A DNA stretch of 64,000 nt from Paracoccus denitrificans (GTDB taxonomy: Bacteria > Pseudomonadota > Alphaproteobacteria > Rhodobacterales > Rhodobacteraceae). Below the pieces are notes generated by a model. The model made no database searches. It worked only from the letters and a program-made list of their open reading frames with translations, and was not told the DNA's origin. Within the stretch, counting starts at the first letter, position 1. Every line of letters starts with the position of its first letter. The translations under genes were made by a program, and so were the position numbers. The stretch spans positions 310,001 through 374,000 of the forward strand of contig VAFL01000002.1 of the NCBI GenBank assembly GCA_005768755.1, read 5' to 3'. Shown piece after piece: positions 1 to 8,124 of the stretch.

Positions 1-359
1 GCCTCGATCAGCAGCGGCTCGGCAGTCGCGGGCACCTTTTCGGCATCGTGCGCGCCATAGACGAAGAACCGTCCTGCCTCGACCGGGGTCAGTTCCCGCC
101 GCACATGGGCGACCCAGTCCACCTCGGGCAACTCACTGATGACAAAGGGATTCGCACCCTGTGCAGCGGCCAGCAGCGCAAGGCCGATCTCATCTGGCGG
201 ATCGGTGAAATAGACGCCGACTTCCCACCGATTTGATCCGTCCTCGATCTCGAACACACCAGATCCGACCGGCTCGGGGGTCAGATCATCACAAAGTTCA
301 GCCAAGGTCTCGGCGGCCTCGCGTCCGTGGGTCTGGGTCAGGGCGGTCCATGTCAGCAT
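1..359 (-). CDS. prmA: Ribosomal protein L11 methyltransferase, N-terminal part (runs off the window)
   Basis: The visible 119 codons are the amino-terminal, substrate-recognition part of PrmA, the cytosolic S-adenosylmethionine enzyme that trimethylates ribosomal protein L11. The stretches 'VDWVAHVRREL' and 'FFVYGAHD' are what I recognise from alphaproteobacterial PrmA. The methyltransferase domain lies beyond the left edge. The ATG at 359 shares one base with the stop codon of msrA (TGATG), so the two genes are almost certainly one transcript and translationally coupled. Identification rests on the N-terminal third only. Confidence 0.82.
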   Translation of the reverse strand, partial: MLTWTALTQTHGREAAETLAELCDDLTPEPVGSGVFEIEDGSNRWEVGVYFTDPPDEIGLALLAAAQGANPFVISELPEVDWVAHVRRELTPVEAGRFFVYGAHDAEKVPATAEPLLIE

Positions 360-940
360 CAGGGCAACTCATGTCCTTCGGGCATCGACGCCTGAACACC
401 GGTGCCGCGCATGTTGCAATATCCATCCGGCACCTTGTGAAGGTACTGCTGGTGGTCTTCTTCCTGCGCCGGATAGAAATTGCTGACCGGCAGGATCTGC
501 GTCGTGATCTTGTCCTTGCCGGCGACAGCAAGGCGGTTGTCGTAATCGACTTTCGACGCCTCTGCCAGATGCTGCTGTGTGTCGGTATAATACATGATCA
601 TCGAGCGGTATTGATCACCCACATCATTATGCTGGCGATCGCCCTGCGTCGGATCGTGGTTTTCCCAGAACAGTTTCAGCAGATGTTCATAGCTGAGACG
701 GGCCGGATCAAACACGACATGCACAACCTCGGCGTGGCCGGTGCCACCGTTGCAGACCTGTTCATAGGTCGGATTGGGAACCGTTCCGCCGGCAAAGCCT
801 ACTTGCGTCATCCAGACGCCTTCCACTTCCCAGAACAGCTTTTCCACGCCCCAGTAGCAGCCCATTCCGAAGATGGCCTGCTCGAACCCCTTGGGGATCG
901 GGTCATCCATCGGACGGTCGAATATCGCATGATTGGCCAT
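359..940 (-). CDS. msrA: Peptide methionine sulfoxide reductase MsrA
   Basis: 193 residues. It reduces methionine-S-sulfoxide in proteins and free methionine, repairing oxidative damage in the cytosol. The catalytic motif is GCYWG near residue 27, a Tyr variant of the common GCFWG, with the nucleophilic Cys intact. The downstream 'GFAGGT', 'TGHAEVV' and 'DPTQGDRQ.NDVG.QYRS' blocks are the standard MsrA core. The start at 940 has a GAGG ribosome-binding site about 7 bases upstream. The gene overlaps prmA by one base, which places oxidative protein repair in the same operon as ribosomal protein methylation. No MsrB is fused or adjacent. Confidence 0.93.
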   Translation of the reverse strand: MANHAIFDRPMDDPIPKGFEQAIFGMGCYWGVEKLFWEVEGVWMTQVGFAGGTVPNPTYEQVCNGGTGHAEVVHVVFDPARLSYEHLLKLFWENHDPTQGDRQHNDVGDQYRSMIMYYTDTQQHLAEASKVDYDNRLAVAGKDKITTQILPVSNFYPAQEEDHQQYLHKVPDGYCNMRGTGVQASMPEGHELP

Positions 941-1101
941 CGCTATACCTCATTCTCTTCAGCCGGTAACGCCGCGCTGTCACAATTGGTTCAGACCGGG
1001 ACGGCGAACTCACATGCTCATTAAGGCATTGGCGCAGTCAATAACCAGATGAGGCGCGCATGGCCCACCCGGGAACGACACCAGTTGCGCACCCGCCAAA
1101 G

Positions 1102-1136
1102 AAAAACCCCGGCCGCATTCCTGCTGGGCCGGGGTT
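1102..1136 (-). terminator. Rho-independent terminator of the DUF1127 gene
   Basis: A 10-bp perfect GC-rich stem (1105-1114 with 1127-1136, 12-base loop) is followed on the minus strand by a run of five T (1102-1106). It lies about 30 bases past the stop codon of the small DUF1127 gene and ends that transcript before msrA. Confidence 0.8.
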
Positions 1137-1163
1137 CGATCAGGGCGCGCCTTTGCGCGGTGC

Positions 1164-1349
1164 TTAGACACTTTGGGCAACCACCGTGTCGATATCGGCG
1201 CGGCTCATGCCGATGTCGCTAAGCTCACGCTCGGACAGGCGCAGCAGTTCGGCGCGGGTGGCGCGGCGGTGTTTCCAGACGCGCAGGGCTTCTGCGATAC
1301 GCGCGACGGGGCCGTTGGTCGCATTCAGGGTCATCATGGTCATTGTCAT
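1164..1349 (-). CDS. DUF1127 mini-protein (YjiS-like)
   Basis: 61 residues, very basic in the middle, with the DUF1127 signature: an N-terminal helix, then 'RRATRAELLRLSERELSDIGMSRADID'. This Arg-rich Leu/Ser/Glu helical module is found in many alphaproteobacterial stress-induced small proteins, and some members bind RNA or modulate RNA turnover and phosphate or carbon responses. That family role is known only for a few members; this one's function is inferred. The first ATG (1349) follows a GTGAGGA ribosome-binding site; two further in-frame ATGs within ten codons are alternatives. It is monocistronic, bounded by its own terminator and a long leader. Confidence 0.8.
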   Translation of the reverse strand: MTMTMMTLNATNGPVARIAEALRVWKHRRATRAELLRLSERELSDIGMSRADIDTVVAQSV

Positions 1350-1483
1350 ATCCTCACTTCAGTCGACGCCAGGATCGGCGCGTTTCATCAAGTGAGCCCA
1401 AAATAGGGTTGTGCTGCGTCTGCAACCATCCCCATTTGCCGCAAAGCCGATATGCAGGACAGGCATAAATAGCCGTTTTATCT

Positions 1484-1539
1484 ATATTTTATTCACGAGA
1501 ACGTCACATCAAGCACAACATTCACGACACTTTCGTGAA
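1484..1539 (-). promoter_or_regulatory. Candidate promoter with adjoining inverted repeat upstream of the DUF1127 gene
   Basis: On the minus strand there is TTGATG (1507-1512), a 17-base spacer and AAATAT (1484-1489), a plausible sigma-70 type promoter. Directly upstream is a perfect 7-bp inverted repeat, TTCACGA-N5-TCGTGAA (1521-1539), and another TTCACGA copy lies inside the spacer near 1492. Transcription from here would give the DUF1127 mRNA a leader of about 125 bases. The repeat could instead be a weak terminator for rsmE. Confidence 0.35.
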
Positions 1540-1560
1540 CGCTAACGCTGCATTGCGGCA

Positions 1561-2277
1561 TCACCAGTCCCCCAAATGCGCCTGAAACAGCGCCAATGCC
1601 GCCACGACGGCCGTATCTGCCCGCAAAATGCGCGGTCCAAGGCTGATCGGGTGAACGAACGCAGCGTCACGCAGCCGTTTCTGTTCAGCGGGCGAAAATC
1701 CCCCCTCCGGTCCAATCAGTACGGCCCATTCGCCCCGGGCAAGGCCTGACAGCGCATCGGCCGGCCCAACACGCGATTCGTCGGCCCAGAGAATGCGGCG
1801 CTGAACCGGCCAGTTGTCCAGCAGCCGCGACAATGGTGAAAGCTCTGTGACCTCTGGCACATAGGTGCCGCCGCATTGCTCGGCCGCTTCGATTGCATGG
1901 GCCTGCAGCCTGTCCTGCCGGATGCGTTCGGAATTCGTGAAGTCGGTCTGCACGGGCAGTATGCGGGCCACGCCAAGCTCTGCCGCCTTTTCAACAATGA
2001 AGTCGGTCCGCGCTTTCTTGATCGGCGCAAAAAGCAGCCAGAGATCGGGGGGATCGCGCTGCGGGGCGACCTGGCTTTGCACGCGCATCTCGCCGCCGCG
2101 CTTCGATGCGGCCACAATCACTGCATCGAACGCCCCGTCACGGCCGTTGAAAATCTCGATCACATCGTCCGGCTTGAGGCGCATCACCCCCGAGAGGTAA
2201 TGCGCCTGATCCGCATTCAGCGGGACGGCTTGCCCAGGGCCAAGCGGGTGATCTATGTAAAGCCTGACTTTCGACAT
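1561..2277 (-). CDS. rsmE: 16S rRNA (uracil-1498-N3)-methyltransferase
   Basis: 238 residues, the normal RsmE length. It methylates U1498 of 16S rRNA in the 30S subunit. The N-terminal PUA-like part carries 'LNADQAHYLSGVMRLKPDD' and 'IEIFNGRDGAF'. The C-terminal SPOUT fold has the SAM-binding knot motifs 'LIGPEGGFSPAE' and 'SLGPRILRADTAVVAAL', both diagnostic. It is divergent from ubiA with only 11 bases between the start codons, so their promoters must overlap or lie inside the opposing genes. Confidence 0.95.
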   Translation of the reverse strand: MSKVRLYIDHPLGPGQAVPLNADQAHYLSGVMRLKPDDVIEIFNGRDGAFDAVIVAASKRGGEMRVQSQVAPQRDPPDLWLLFAPIKKARTDFIVEKAAELGVARILPVQTDFTNSERIRQDRLQAHAIEAAEQCGGTYVPEVTELSPLSRLLDNWPVQRRILWADESRVGPADALSGLARGEWAVLIGPEGGFSPAEQKRLRDAAFVHPISLGPRILRADTAVVAALALFQAHLGDW

Positions 2278-2288
2278 GGGACAGTCCT

Positions 2289-3236
2289 ATGAAACCCGCC
2301 CTGCAAATACCAGATGCCGTGCGCGATGCGGTCAGCGGAAACTGGGTCGACAATGCCGCCCCGCCGCATTGGCGTCCCTGGCTGAGGCTAAGCCGGATCG
2401 ACCGGCCGATTGGGACGTGGTTGTTGTTGCTGCCCTGCTGGTGGGGTATCGGGCTGGCGATGATGGCCAGCGGACCACGATGGTTCGACCTTTGGATCGC
2501 CATTGCCTGCGCGATCGGTGCTGTTGCCATGCGCGGCGCAGGCTGCACGTGGAATGACATCACCGATCGCGATATCGACGGATCGGTTGACCGCACGGCC
2601 AAGCGACCAATCCCATCCGGACAGGTTTCCGTGCGCGGTGCCGTTGTCTGGATGGCGTTGCAGGCGCTGATAGGTCTTTGCATGCTGCTGACACTTGGCG
2701 GCGCCGCGATCTGGTTGGGCGTTCTCAGCCTGGTGCCGGTGGCGGTCTATCCCTTTGCAAAGCGCTTCACATGGTGGCCGCAGGTCTTTCTGGGCATCGC
2801 CTTCAACTGGGGCGTGATGCTTGCATATGCGGCGCATCGCGGCGGGCTTGACGGGGCACCCATTGTCGCCTGGTTCGGCGGCATTGCCTGGACAGTGTTC
2901 TATGACACGATCTACGCCCATCAGGACTATGAATTCGACGCATTGATCGGCGTGAAGTCCACGGCGCGGCTGTTCGGCCGTGATACCCGCAAATGGCTGA
3001 TGGCCTTTGGTGCATTGTCGCTGGCATTGCTGGCACTTGCGATTTCAGCCACCGGTGCGACTGGCGCGTCCTGGGCGATTGCGATGATCGGGCTGGCAGG
3101 GTTCGCTGCACATCTGGTCTGGCAGTTGCTGAAGCTTGACTTGGACGATTCGGAAATACAGCTGATGCTGTTCCGGTCGAACCGCGATGCCGGGCTGATC
3201 CTTGCTTTTTTCCTTGTGCTTGCCGGGATCGTGTAG
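2289..3236 (+). CDS. ubiA: 4-hydroxybenzoate octaprenyltransferase
   Basis: 315 residues, integral membrane. It prenylates 4-hydroxybenzoate, the membrane-committing step of ubiquinone synthesis. The first Asp-rich motif is 'NDITDRDIDGSVDRTAKRP' (about residue 90-108) and the second is 'DTIYAHQDYEFDALIGVKST' (about 205-225), both Mg-diphosphate binding. Six or more hydrophobic segments follow the UbiA pattern. It is divergent from rsmE. A COQ10-like lipid-binding protein occurs elsewhere in the window (22.2 kb), consistent with a ubiquinone-based respiratory chain. Confidence 0.95.
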   Translation: MKPALQIPDAVRDAVSGNWVDNAAPPHWRPWLRLSRIDRPIGTWLLLLPCWWGIGLAMMASGPRWFDLWIAIACAIGAVAMRGAGCTWNDITDRDIDGSVDRTAKRPIPSGQVSVRGAVVWMALQALIGLCMLLTLGGAAIWLGVLSLVPVAVYPFAKRFTWWPQVFLGIAFNWGVMLAYAAHRGGLDGAPIVAWFGGIAWTVFYDTIYAHQDYEFDALIGVKSTARLFGRDTRKWLMAFGALSLALLALAISATGATGASWAIAMIGLAGFAAHLVWQLLKLDLDDSEIQLMLFRSNRDAGLILAFFLVLAGIV

Positions 3237-3281
3237 ACTGTCTCAATTTACAACTGCATCATAGCTGACTAACTCAAGCCT

Positions 3282-5390
3282 ATGGACGAACTGCAAAAAT
3301 CCGATACCGCGGCGGCGTCGCGCGGGCGCGTTGCAAGAACTGTGCTGACAGTTCTGGCACTGGCGGTCGCTGGCGCCGGCAGCTGGGAGGCTGCGACCCG
3401 CATCGCGCGTGAAGTCGAAACCCGCAGTTTGTCGGACGTGCGCGCCACCCTTGCCGGCGAGGGTTTCGGATGGGCGCGGGTGACGGCGGACGGGCTGGTC
3501 ATTCGGCTAAGCGGCACGGCACCTGACGAGGTGGCGCGTTTCCGGGCCCTGAGTGCGGTATCCGCACTGATCGACGACCGCCGCATCGATGATCGCATGG
3601 CGGTCGAGGTGCGCGATATGCTGGAGCCGCCTGATTTCTCGCTTGAAATGATGCGCCAGGGTCCGACGCTGTCCATGATCGGCCTGCTGCCGGAACGCAC
3701 CGACCGCGATAAAATGGTCAGCCGGCTGTCGCGCGCCGGGACAGAGATCACCGACCTGACCGGCACAGCCGCCTTCCCGCCACCTGCTGACTGGCGTCCG
3801 GCGCTGGATTTCGGGCTGCGTGCTGCCGAACGGCTTGAACAGGGCACCGTTTCGGTCACGCCGGGTGCGGTCAGTGTCACAGCCAATGCCGTCTCTGCCG
3901 CGGAAAAGACAGCGATCGAGGCCAGCTTGAAGGCGGCGCAACCTGACGGCGTCGTGGTGACGTTGCAGATATCGGCCCCGCTGCCGGTCATTGCGCCCTA
4001 TCACCTTCGTCTGGATCACGCAGGTGGCACGCCTCGGCTGGTGGTCTGTGCAGCGGAAACGGCTGAAAGCCGCGACAGAATTCTGGCCGCGGCGGCGCAG
4101 GCCGGCGTTCCGGCAGATGCTTCCGCCTGCGATCTTGGGATAGGTGCCCCGCCGGACTGGGAGAAGGCCGTCATTCTGGCCATTGGCGCGGTTGGGCAAG
4201 GCACGCTGGATATTGTCGACGGCGCCGTGCGGATCACCCTGCCCGCTGACACCTCCGACGAAGAAATTGCCCTGCAGGAAGAAACGCTGTCTGCCGCCCT
4301 GCCTGCCAGCTTCGCGCTGAACCTGCAACGGGCCGAGGCCGCGCCACAGGCAGGCCCGCCACATTTCCGCGCCGAAACCGGCGGCGCACCAACCGCGACC
4401 ATCGAGGGCGTCATCCCCGATGAAACCATGCGCCAGACCGTTCAGTCGCTGGCACGCGCCCAGCTTGGCCCGATCGAGGGCGAACTGAAACTTAACCCCG
4501 ATATTCCTGAAGGCTGGGCCTTGCGCGTATTGGCGGGTCTGGACGCCATGGGCGCCGTGGACCGTGGCAGACTTGAAGTCACGCAGCAATCGATCAGCGT
4601 ATCTGGCGTCAGCGGCGACCCGCTCGCGACCGAGAAAGCCGTCGCTGCGCTGGCGACACGACTGGGCGCAGGGGCAGATTATGCGCTGTCGATCAGCTAT
4701 GACCGCCGCCTTGACCCCGAGATCGAACGGCCCGACGGGACAACCTGCGTCGACCGGCTGAACACGGTCATGCTGGAATCGGAAATCGGCTTCGAACCGG
4801 GCGGTGCCCGCATCGCGGGCGACATTGATCCCGTCCTTCAGGAACTGGCTCCGATCATGGACGAATGCGCCGATTTCCAGATCGAGATTGCCGGCCATAC
4901 CGATGCGCAGGGCAGCGACGATCTGAATATGGAGCTTTCGCTTGGCCGTGCCGAGGCTGTGCTGAATGCGCTGCGCGAAGCCGGGTTGCCGGTCGGCAAC
5001 ATGATCGCCGAAGGTTACGGCGAGACGCGACCCATTGCCGAGAATGATACGCAGGAAGGCCGCGACGCCAACCGCAGGATTGAAATGACACTGTTGTCGC
5101 CCGATCCCGTGCAGATGCCGATGGCCGTCGCCCCGACCGTCAGCGGCAAGACCCCGACCGCAGAAGCGGCGACCGAAGCGCTTCTGGCAGCCATTGATTC
5201 CGTTCCGCCGCGCGAACCCGACATCCCCGCCTCTCCGTTGAATACGGACCTGCTTGCATCCCCGCCCAAGATCGAACCCCCGGCTGTCGTTCTGGACGCC
5301 ACACCCGACACCCCTCGGCCTGCCTTCCGACCCGGCGAGGAGCCCTCGGCCCAACAAAACGATGACGATACCCCGGAGGACGACCAATGA
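3282..5390 (+). CDS. OmpA-family envelope protein (large, BON-like N-terminal region)
   Basis: 702 residues. One N-terminal transmembrane or uncleaved signal segment (about 20-37) is followed by a long periplasmic region with repeated BON-like beta-alpha units ('LVIRLSGTAPDEVARF', 'LSMIGLLPER', 'TATIEGVIPDETM', 'SISVSGVSGD'). The OmpA/MotB peptidoglycan-binding domain is at about 490-610, with 'GHTDAQGSDDLNMELSLGRA' and 'GYGETRPIAENDTQEGRDANRRIE'. A Pro/Asp-rich tail of about 90 residues ends the protein. It probably tethers an envelope activity to peptidoglycan. The stop overlaps the next gene by 4 bases. No clear Shine-Dalgarno is visible at 3282. Confidence 0.85.
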   Translation: MDELQKSDTAAASRGRVARTVLTVLALAVAGAGSWEAATRIAREVETRSLSDVRATLAGEGFGWARVTADGLVIRLSGTAPDEVARFRALSAVSALIDDRRIDDRMAVEVRDMLEPPDFSLEMMRQGPTLSMIGLLPERTDRDKMVSRLSRAGTEITDLTGTAAFPPPADWRPALDFGLRAAERLEQGTVSVTPGAVSVTANAVSAAEKTAIEASLKAAQPDGVVVTLQISAPLPVIAPYHLRLDHAGGTPRLVVCAAETAESRDRILAAAAQAGVPADASACDLGIGAPPDWEKAVILAIGAVGQGTLDIVDGAVRITLPADTSDEEIALQEETLSAALPASFALNLQRAEAAPQAGPPHFRAETGGAPTATIEGVIPDETMRQTVQSLARAQLGPIEGELKLNPDIPEGWALRVLAGLDAMGAVDRGRLEVTQQSISVSGVSGDPLATEKAVAALATRLGAGADYALSISYDRRLDPEIERPDGTTCVDRLNTVMLESEIGFEPGGARIAGDIDPVLQELAPIMDECADFQIEIAGHTDAQGSDDLNMELSLGRAEAVLNALREAGLPVGNMIAEGYGETRPIAENDTQEGRDANRRIEMTLLSPDPVQMPMAVAPTVSGKTPTAEAATEALLAAIDSVPPREPDIPASPLNTDLLASPPKIEPPAVVLDATPDTPRPAFRPGEEPSAQQNDDDTPEDDQ

Positions 5391-5722
5391 CCCGCGACGA
5401 TTTCATCATTGCCACGGCTGTGATTCTGTTCGCGGCATTCGTGCTCGGGTGGTTTTCATGCTGGCTGATTGGCCGGCTGACGCGGCCCGGGCGGGTGGAA
5501 TTTGCCCGCCACAACCAGCTGGCAGCCGATCTGCACGCGGCTGAAGCCGCCCGCGATCTGGCCCAGACCGAAGCGCGCGACCGAGAAGCTGCGCTGCATG
5601 AAAGGCTGGCATTTGCCAGCAGCGAGCTGTCCCAGAACCGTGCTGCGCTGGATGAGGCCCGCATCGAGATTGAGGAACTGCGCGACTATATAGAGTCGCA
5701 TGTTCAAAAGACGCAGCAGTAG
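5387..5722 (+). CDS. Small membrane-anchored coiled-coil protein
   Basis: 111 residues. One transmembrane helix (about 7-30, 'IIATAVILFAAFVLGWFSCWLIG') is followed by a continuous Ala/Glu/Arg-rich coiled coil to the C-terminus ('HAAEAARDLAQTEARDREAALHER' region). The ATG lies in an ATGA overlap with the OmpA-family gene, so the two are co-translated and probably work together at the envelope. No enzyme motif is visible; function is unknown. Confidence 0.75.
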   Translation: MTRDDFIIATAVILFAAFVLGWFSCWLIGRLTRPGRVEFARHNQLAADLHAAEAARDLAQTEARDREAALHERLAFASSELSQNRAALDEARIEIEELRDYIESHVQKTQQ

Positions 5723-5853
5723 CGCCCTGCAACTTGCTAACAATGCCCGTATCGATGGTCGGTCGCGGTAGGTGGCGCATTGTATCCGGTGCGCTGACCA
5801 GCCCGCCGGGACCCGCAACGGCGTATACGCGTCCGGCAATCAGAACACCGTCG
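5723..5853. other. Unexplained intergenic stretch before a convergent terminator
   Basis: About 130 GC-rich bases between the coiled-coil gene stop and the terminator hairpin. It includes the 10-bp palindrome GCGTATACGC (about 5821-5830). There is no convincing ORF on either strand, no tRNA, and no recognisable SRP or RNase P RNA core. It could be a long 3' UTR or hold a small RNA; nothing here is decisive. Confidence 0.3.
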
Positions 5854-5882
5854 AAAAAGGGGGGCCGACGGCCCCCCTTCTT
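5854..5882. terminator. Bidirectional terminator between convergent genes
   Basis: Stem GGGGGGCC (5859-5866), 3-base loop, GGCCCCCC (5870-5877), flanked by AAAAA on the left and TTCTT on the right. It can stop transcription of both the OmpA/coiled-coil operon (+) and the aminotransferase operon (-). Confidence 0.85.
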
Positions 5883-5930
5883 GTCACTCTCGCGCGCCCT
5901 GCAGATCAGGGGATTCGACGTCAACCAGTA

Positions 5931-7115
5931 TCAGACCCCGGCCTCGACGATGGCGCGGGCCAGCACCGGCACGCTGTCGCGGTTAAGTCCGGCGATGTTC
6001 AGCCGCGAATCGCCGATCATGTAGATGGCGGATTCCTGTTTCATCGCCTCGACCTGTTCCGGTGTTGCACCAAGGCGAGAGAACATGCCGCGGTGGTCAG
6101 CGATGAAATCGAACTTGTCGGTGCCGGTCAGGTTGCGAAGCTCTTCCGCCAGTTGTCTGCGCAGGCCCAGCATCGACTGGCGGACCTCTTCCAACTCTGT
6201 CTTCCATTCCTTGGTCAGCGCGGCATCGCCCAAAATTGTGGACACGATCCGCGCACCGTGATCGGGCGGAAAGCTGTAATTCTGCCGGTTCAGGTATGCC
6301 ATGGCGCCCTGCGACATGTCGCGCGCCTTCGTGTCGCCGGTCAGTGCCATCAGAATGCCGGTGCGTTCGCGATAAATCCCGAAGTTCTTGCTGCATGACG
6401 CAGCGATCAGCACTTCTGGAAGGCGCATGGCGATCATCCGGGTGGCAGCAGCGTCTTCTTCCAGCCCATCGCCAAAGCCCTGATAAGCCAGATCTATCAA
6501 CGGGATCGCCCCCGTCTTTTCCAGAACGGCTGCGATGGCGTCCCATTGTTCCGCCGTCGGGTTGGCGCCGGTCGGGTTATGGCAGCAGCCATGCAGCAAC
6601 ACGACATCGCCCTTTTTCGCCCGGCCTATCCCCTCCAGCATCGCCTCGAACGCGACGCCACGTGTGGCGTTATCGAAATATGGATACATTTCATAGGCCT
6701 GACCCATGAAGTTCAGAATCGAGACATGGTTCGGCCAGGTCGGGTCGGACACATGGATCACCGCGTCGGGATTTGCCATGCGGATCAGTTCCAGCGCCTG
6801 CCGAATTGCGCCGGTTCCACCGACAGTCCCGGCCGAGGCAACGCGACCCGCGGCCACATCACCCAGCACCAGCGAAGCCATGGCGTCGCGGTATTCTTCC
6901 GTCCCTGCAAGGCCGGTATAGGACTTGCTGTCCTGACTTTCCCAGATTTTCTGTTCGGCCGCCTTGACTGCGCGCATGACCGGCGTCAGCCCCGTCGCGT
7001 CCTTGTAAACGCCCACGCCAAGGTCGATCTTGCCCTGCCTTGTGTCGGCCTTGAATTCGCCCATCAGGGCCAGGATCTTGTCAGGGGCTTGCGGCTTCAG
7101 ATTGCCCAGCATCAT
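5931..7115 (-). CDS. Aspartate/aromatic amino acid aminotransferase (class I, PLP)
   Basis: 394 residues. It belongs to the AspC/TyrB subgroup, seen from 'FKADTRQGKIDLGVGVYKD' at the N-terminus, 'HGCCHNPTGANPT', 'IPLIDLAYQGFGDGLEEDA' and the Schiff-base region 'AASCSKNFGIYRERTG'. These enzymes interconvert aspartate, phenylalanine or tyrosine with 2-oxo acids and often also accept cysteine. The start overlaps the stop of sseA by 4 bases (ATGATG/TGA). That coupling to a mercaptopyruvate sulfurtransferase suggests cysteine transamination to 3-mercaptopyruvate as one real role; this is inference. A second ATG one codon later is possible. Confidence 0.9.
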   Translation of the reverse strand: MMLGNLKPQAPDKILALMGEFKADTRQGKIDLGVGVYKDATGLTPVMRAVKAAEQKIWESQDSKSYTGLAGTEEYRDAMASLVLGDVAAGRVASAGTVGGTGAIRQALELIRMANPDAVIHVSDPTWPNHVSILNFMGQAYEMYPYFDNATRGVAFEAMLEGIGRAKKGDVVLLHGCCHNPTGANPTAEQWDAIAAVLEKTGAIPLIDLAYQGFGDGLEEDAAATRMIAMRLPEVLIAASCSKNFGIYRERTGILMALTGDTKARDMSQGAMAYLNRQNYSFPPDHGARIVSTILGDAALTKEWKTELEEVRQSMLGLRRQLAEELRNLTGTDKFDFIADHRGMFSRLGATPEQVEAMKQESAIYMIGDSRLNIAGLNRDSVPVLARAIVEAGV

Positions 7116-7966
7116 GCGTCTCCGGTTGCGATCTTGCTGTCAGGATGGGCGCCCCATTCGGTCCAGGAACCGTCATAAAGCGCGTGATTGCGATGGCCCA
7201 GAAGTTCCAGGGCCAACGAAAGCGAGGCGGCTGTGATCCCCGACCCACAGGTCGTGATCGCAGGCCGCGACATGTCGACAAAGGCGGCGGCAAACAGCGC
7301 GCGCAGGGCCTCGGTCGATTTCATCGTGCCATCATCATTATAAAGGCGGTCGAATGGCAGATTCTTCGCACCGGGCATATGGCCCGAACGCAACCCCTCG
7401 CGCGGCTCGGGCGCTTCGCCGCGGAAACGCGCGCCCGCGCGCGCATCAATGATTTCATGGGTGCGCAACTGGGACGCCGCCGCAACCTGTCCCCGGTCGC
7501 GCAGCAGCGCGTCGTCGCGCCGTGCGCGCGTGATCACTGCCGCGTGGCGCGTGGGTCTGTCGGTGACGGCCCGATCCTCGGCCAGCCATTTGCCCAGGCC
7601 CCCGTCCAGGACGGCCACATTGGCAAAGCCCATCAGCCGGAACGTCCACCAGGCCCGCGCCGCGCTGCGGGTCGCCGCATGATCGTAGACCACGACCTGA
7701 TGGCGGTCGCCGACGCCCATCGCGCCCAGCCTTTCGGCGAAGAAGTCGGCGGGCGGGGCCATATGCGGCAGATCGCTGTCGGGGTCCGCCAGCGCGTCGA
7801 TATCGAAGAAGATCGCGCCCGGCAGATGCTGCGCGTCATATTCGGCGCGCGCGTTGCGCCGGGTCGCGGGCATGTGCCAACTGGCATCCAGAATACGGAT
7901 GTTGTCGTCATCCAGCCGGGCCGCCAGCCAGGCGGTCGTAACCAGCAACTGCGGATCATCGGTCAT
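7112..7966 (-). CDS. sseA: 3-mercaptopyruvate sulfurtransferase (tandem rhodanese)
   Basis: 284 residues with two rhodanese domains. The N-terminal inactive domain has 'ILDASWHMPATRRNARAEYD' and 'VVVYDH'. The C-terminal catalytic domain has 'IIDARAGARFRGEAPEPREG' and the active-site loop CGSGITA, the SseA-type form (TST rhodaneses have CRKGVTA). It transfers sulfur from 3-mercaptopyruvate to thiols or cyanide. The start at 7966 was chosen because GGGAGG lies 6 bases upstream and the protein then begins like family members; longer upstream extensions lack this. It overlaps the aminotransferase, which could generate its substrate. Confidence 0.92.
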   Translation of the reverse strand: MTDDPQLLVTTAWLAARLDDDNIRILDASWHMPATRRNARAEYDAQHLPGAIFFDIDALADPDSDLPHMAPPADFFAERLGAMGVGDRHQVVVYDHAATRSAARAWWTFRLMGFANVAVLDGGLGKWLAEDRAVTDRPTRHAAVITRARRDDALLRDRGQVAAASQLRTHEIIDARAGARFRGEAPEPREGLRSGHMPGAKNLPFDRLYNDDGTMKSTEALRALFAAAFVDMSRPAITTCGSGITAASLSLALELLGHRNHALYDGSWTEWGAHPDSKIATGDA

Positions 7967-8124
7967 CTGCGCCTCCCGCATCGTCCTGCGGACCTTCCTG
8001 TAACGCCCGCTCAGACGCAGGGCAATCGAAATGCACGCCTTCGCCGTCGCGATCCCCATGATTTGACGGGGCTGTCGCGGGATGCCACGCTGACCGAAAC
8101 GCCACCCCGACCGGAGCTGACGCA

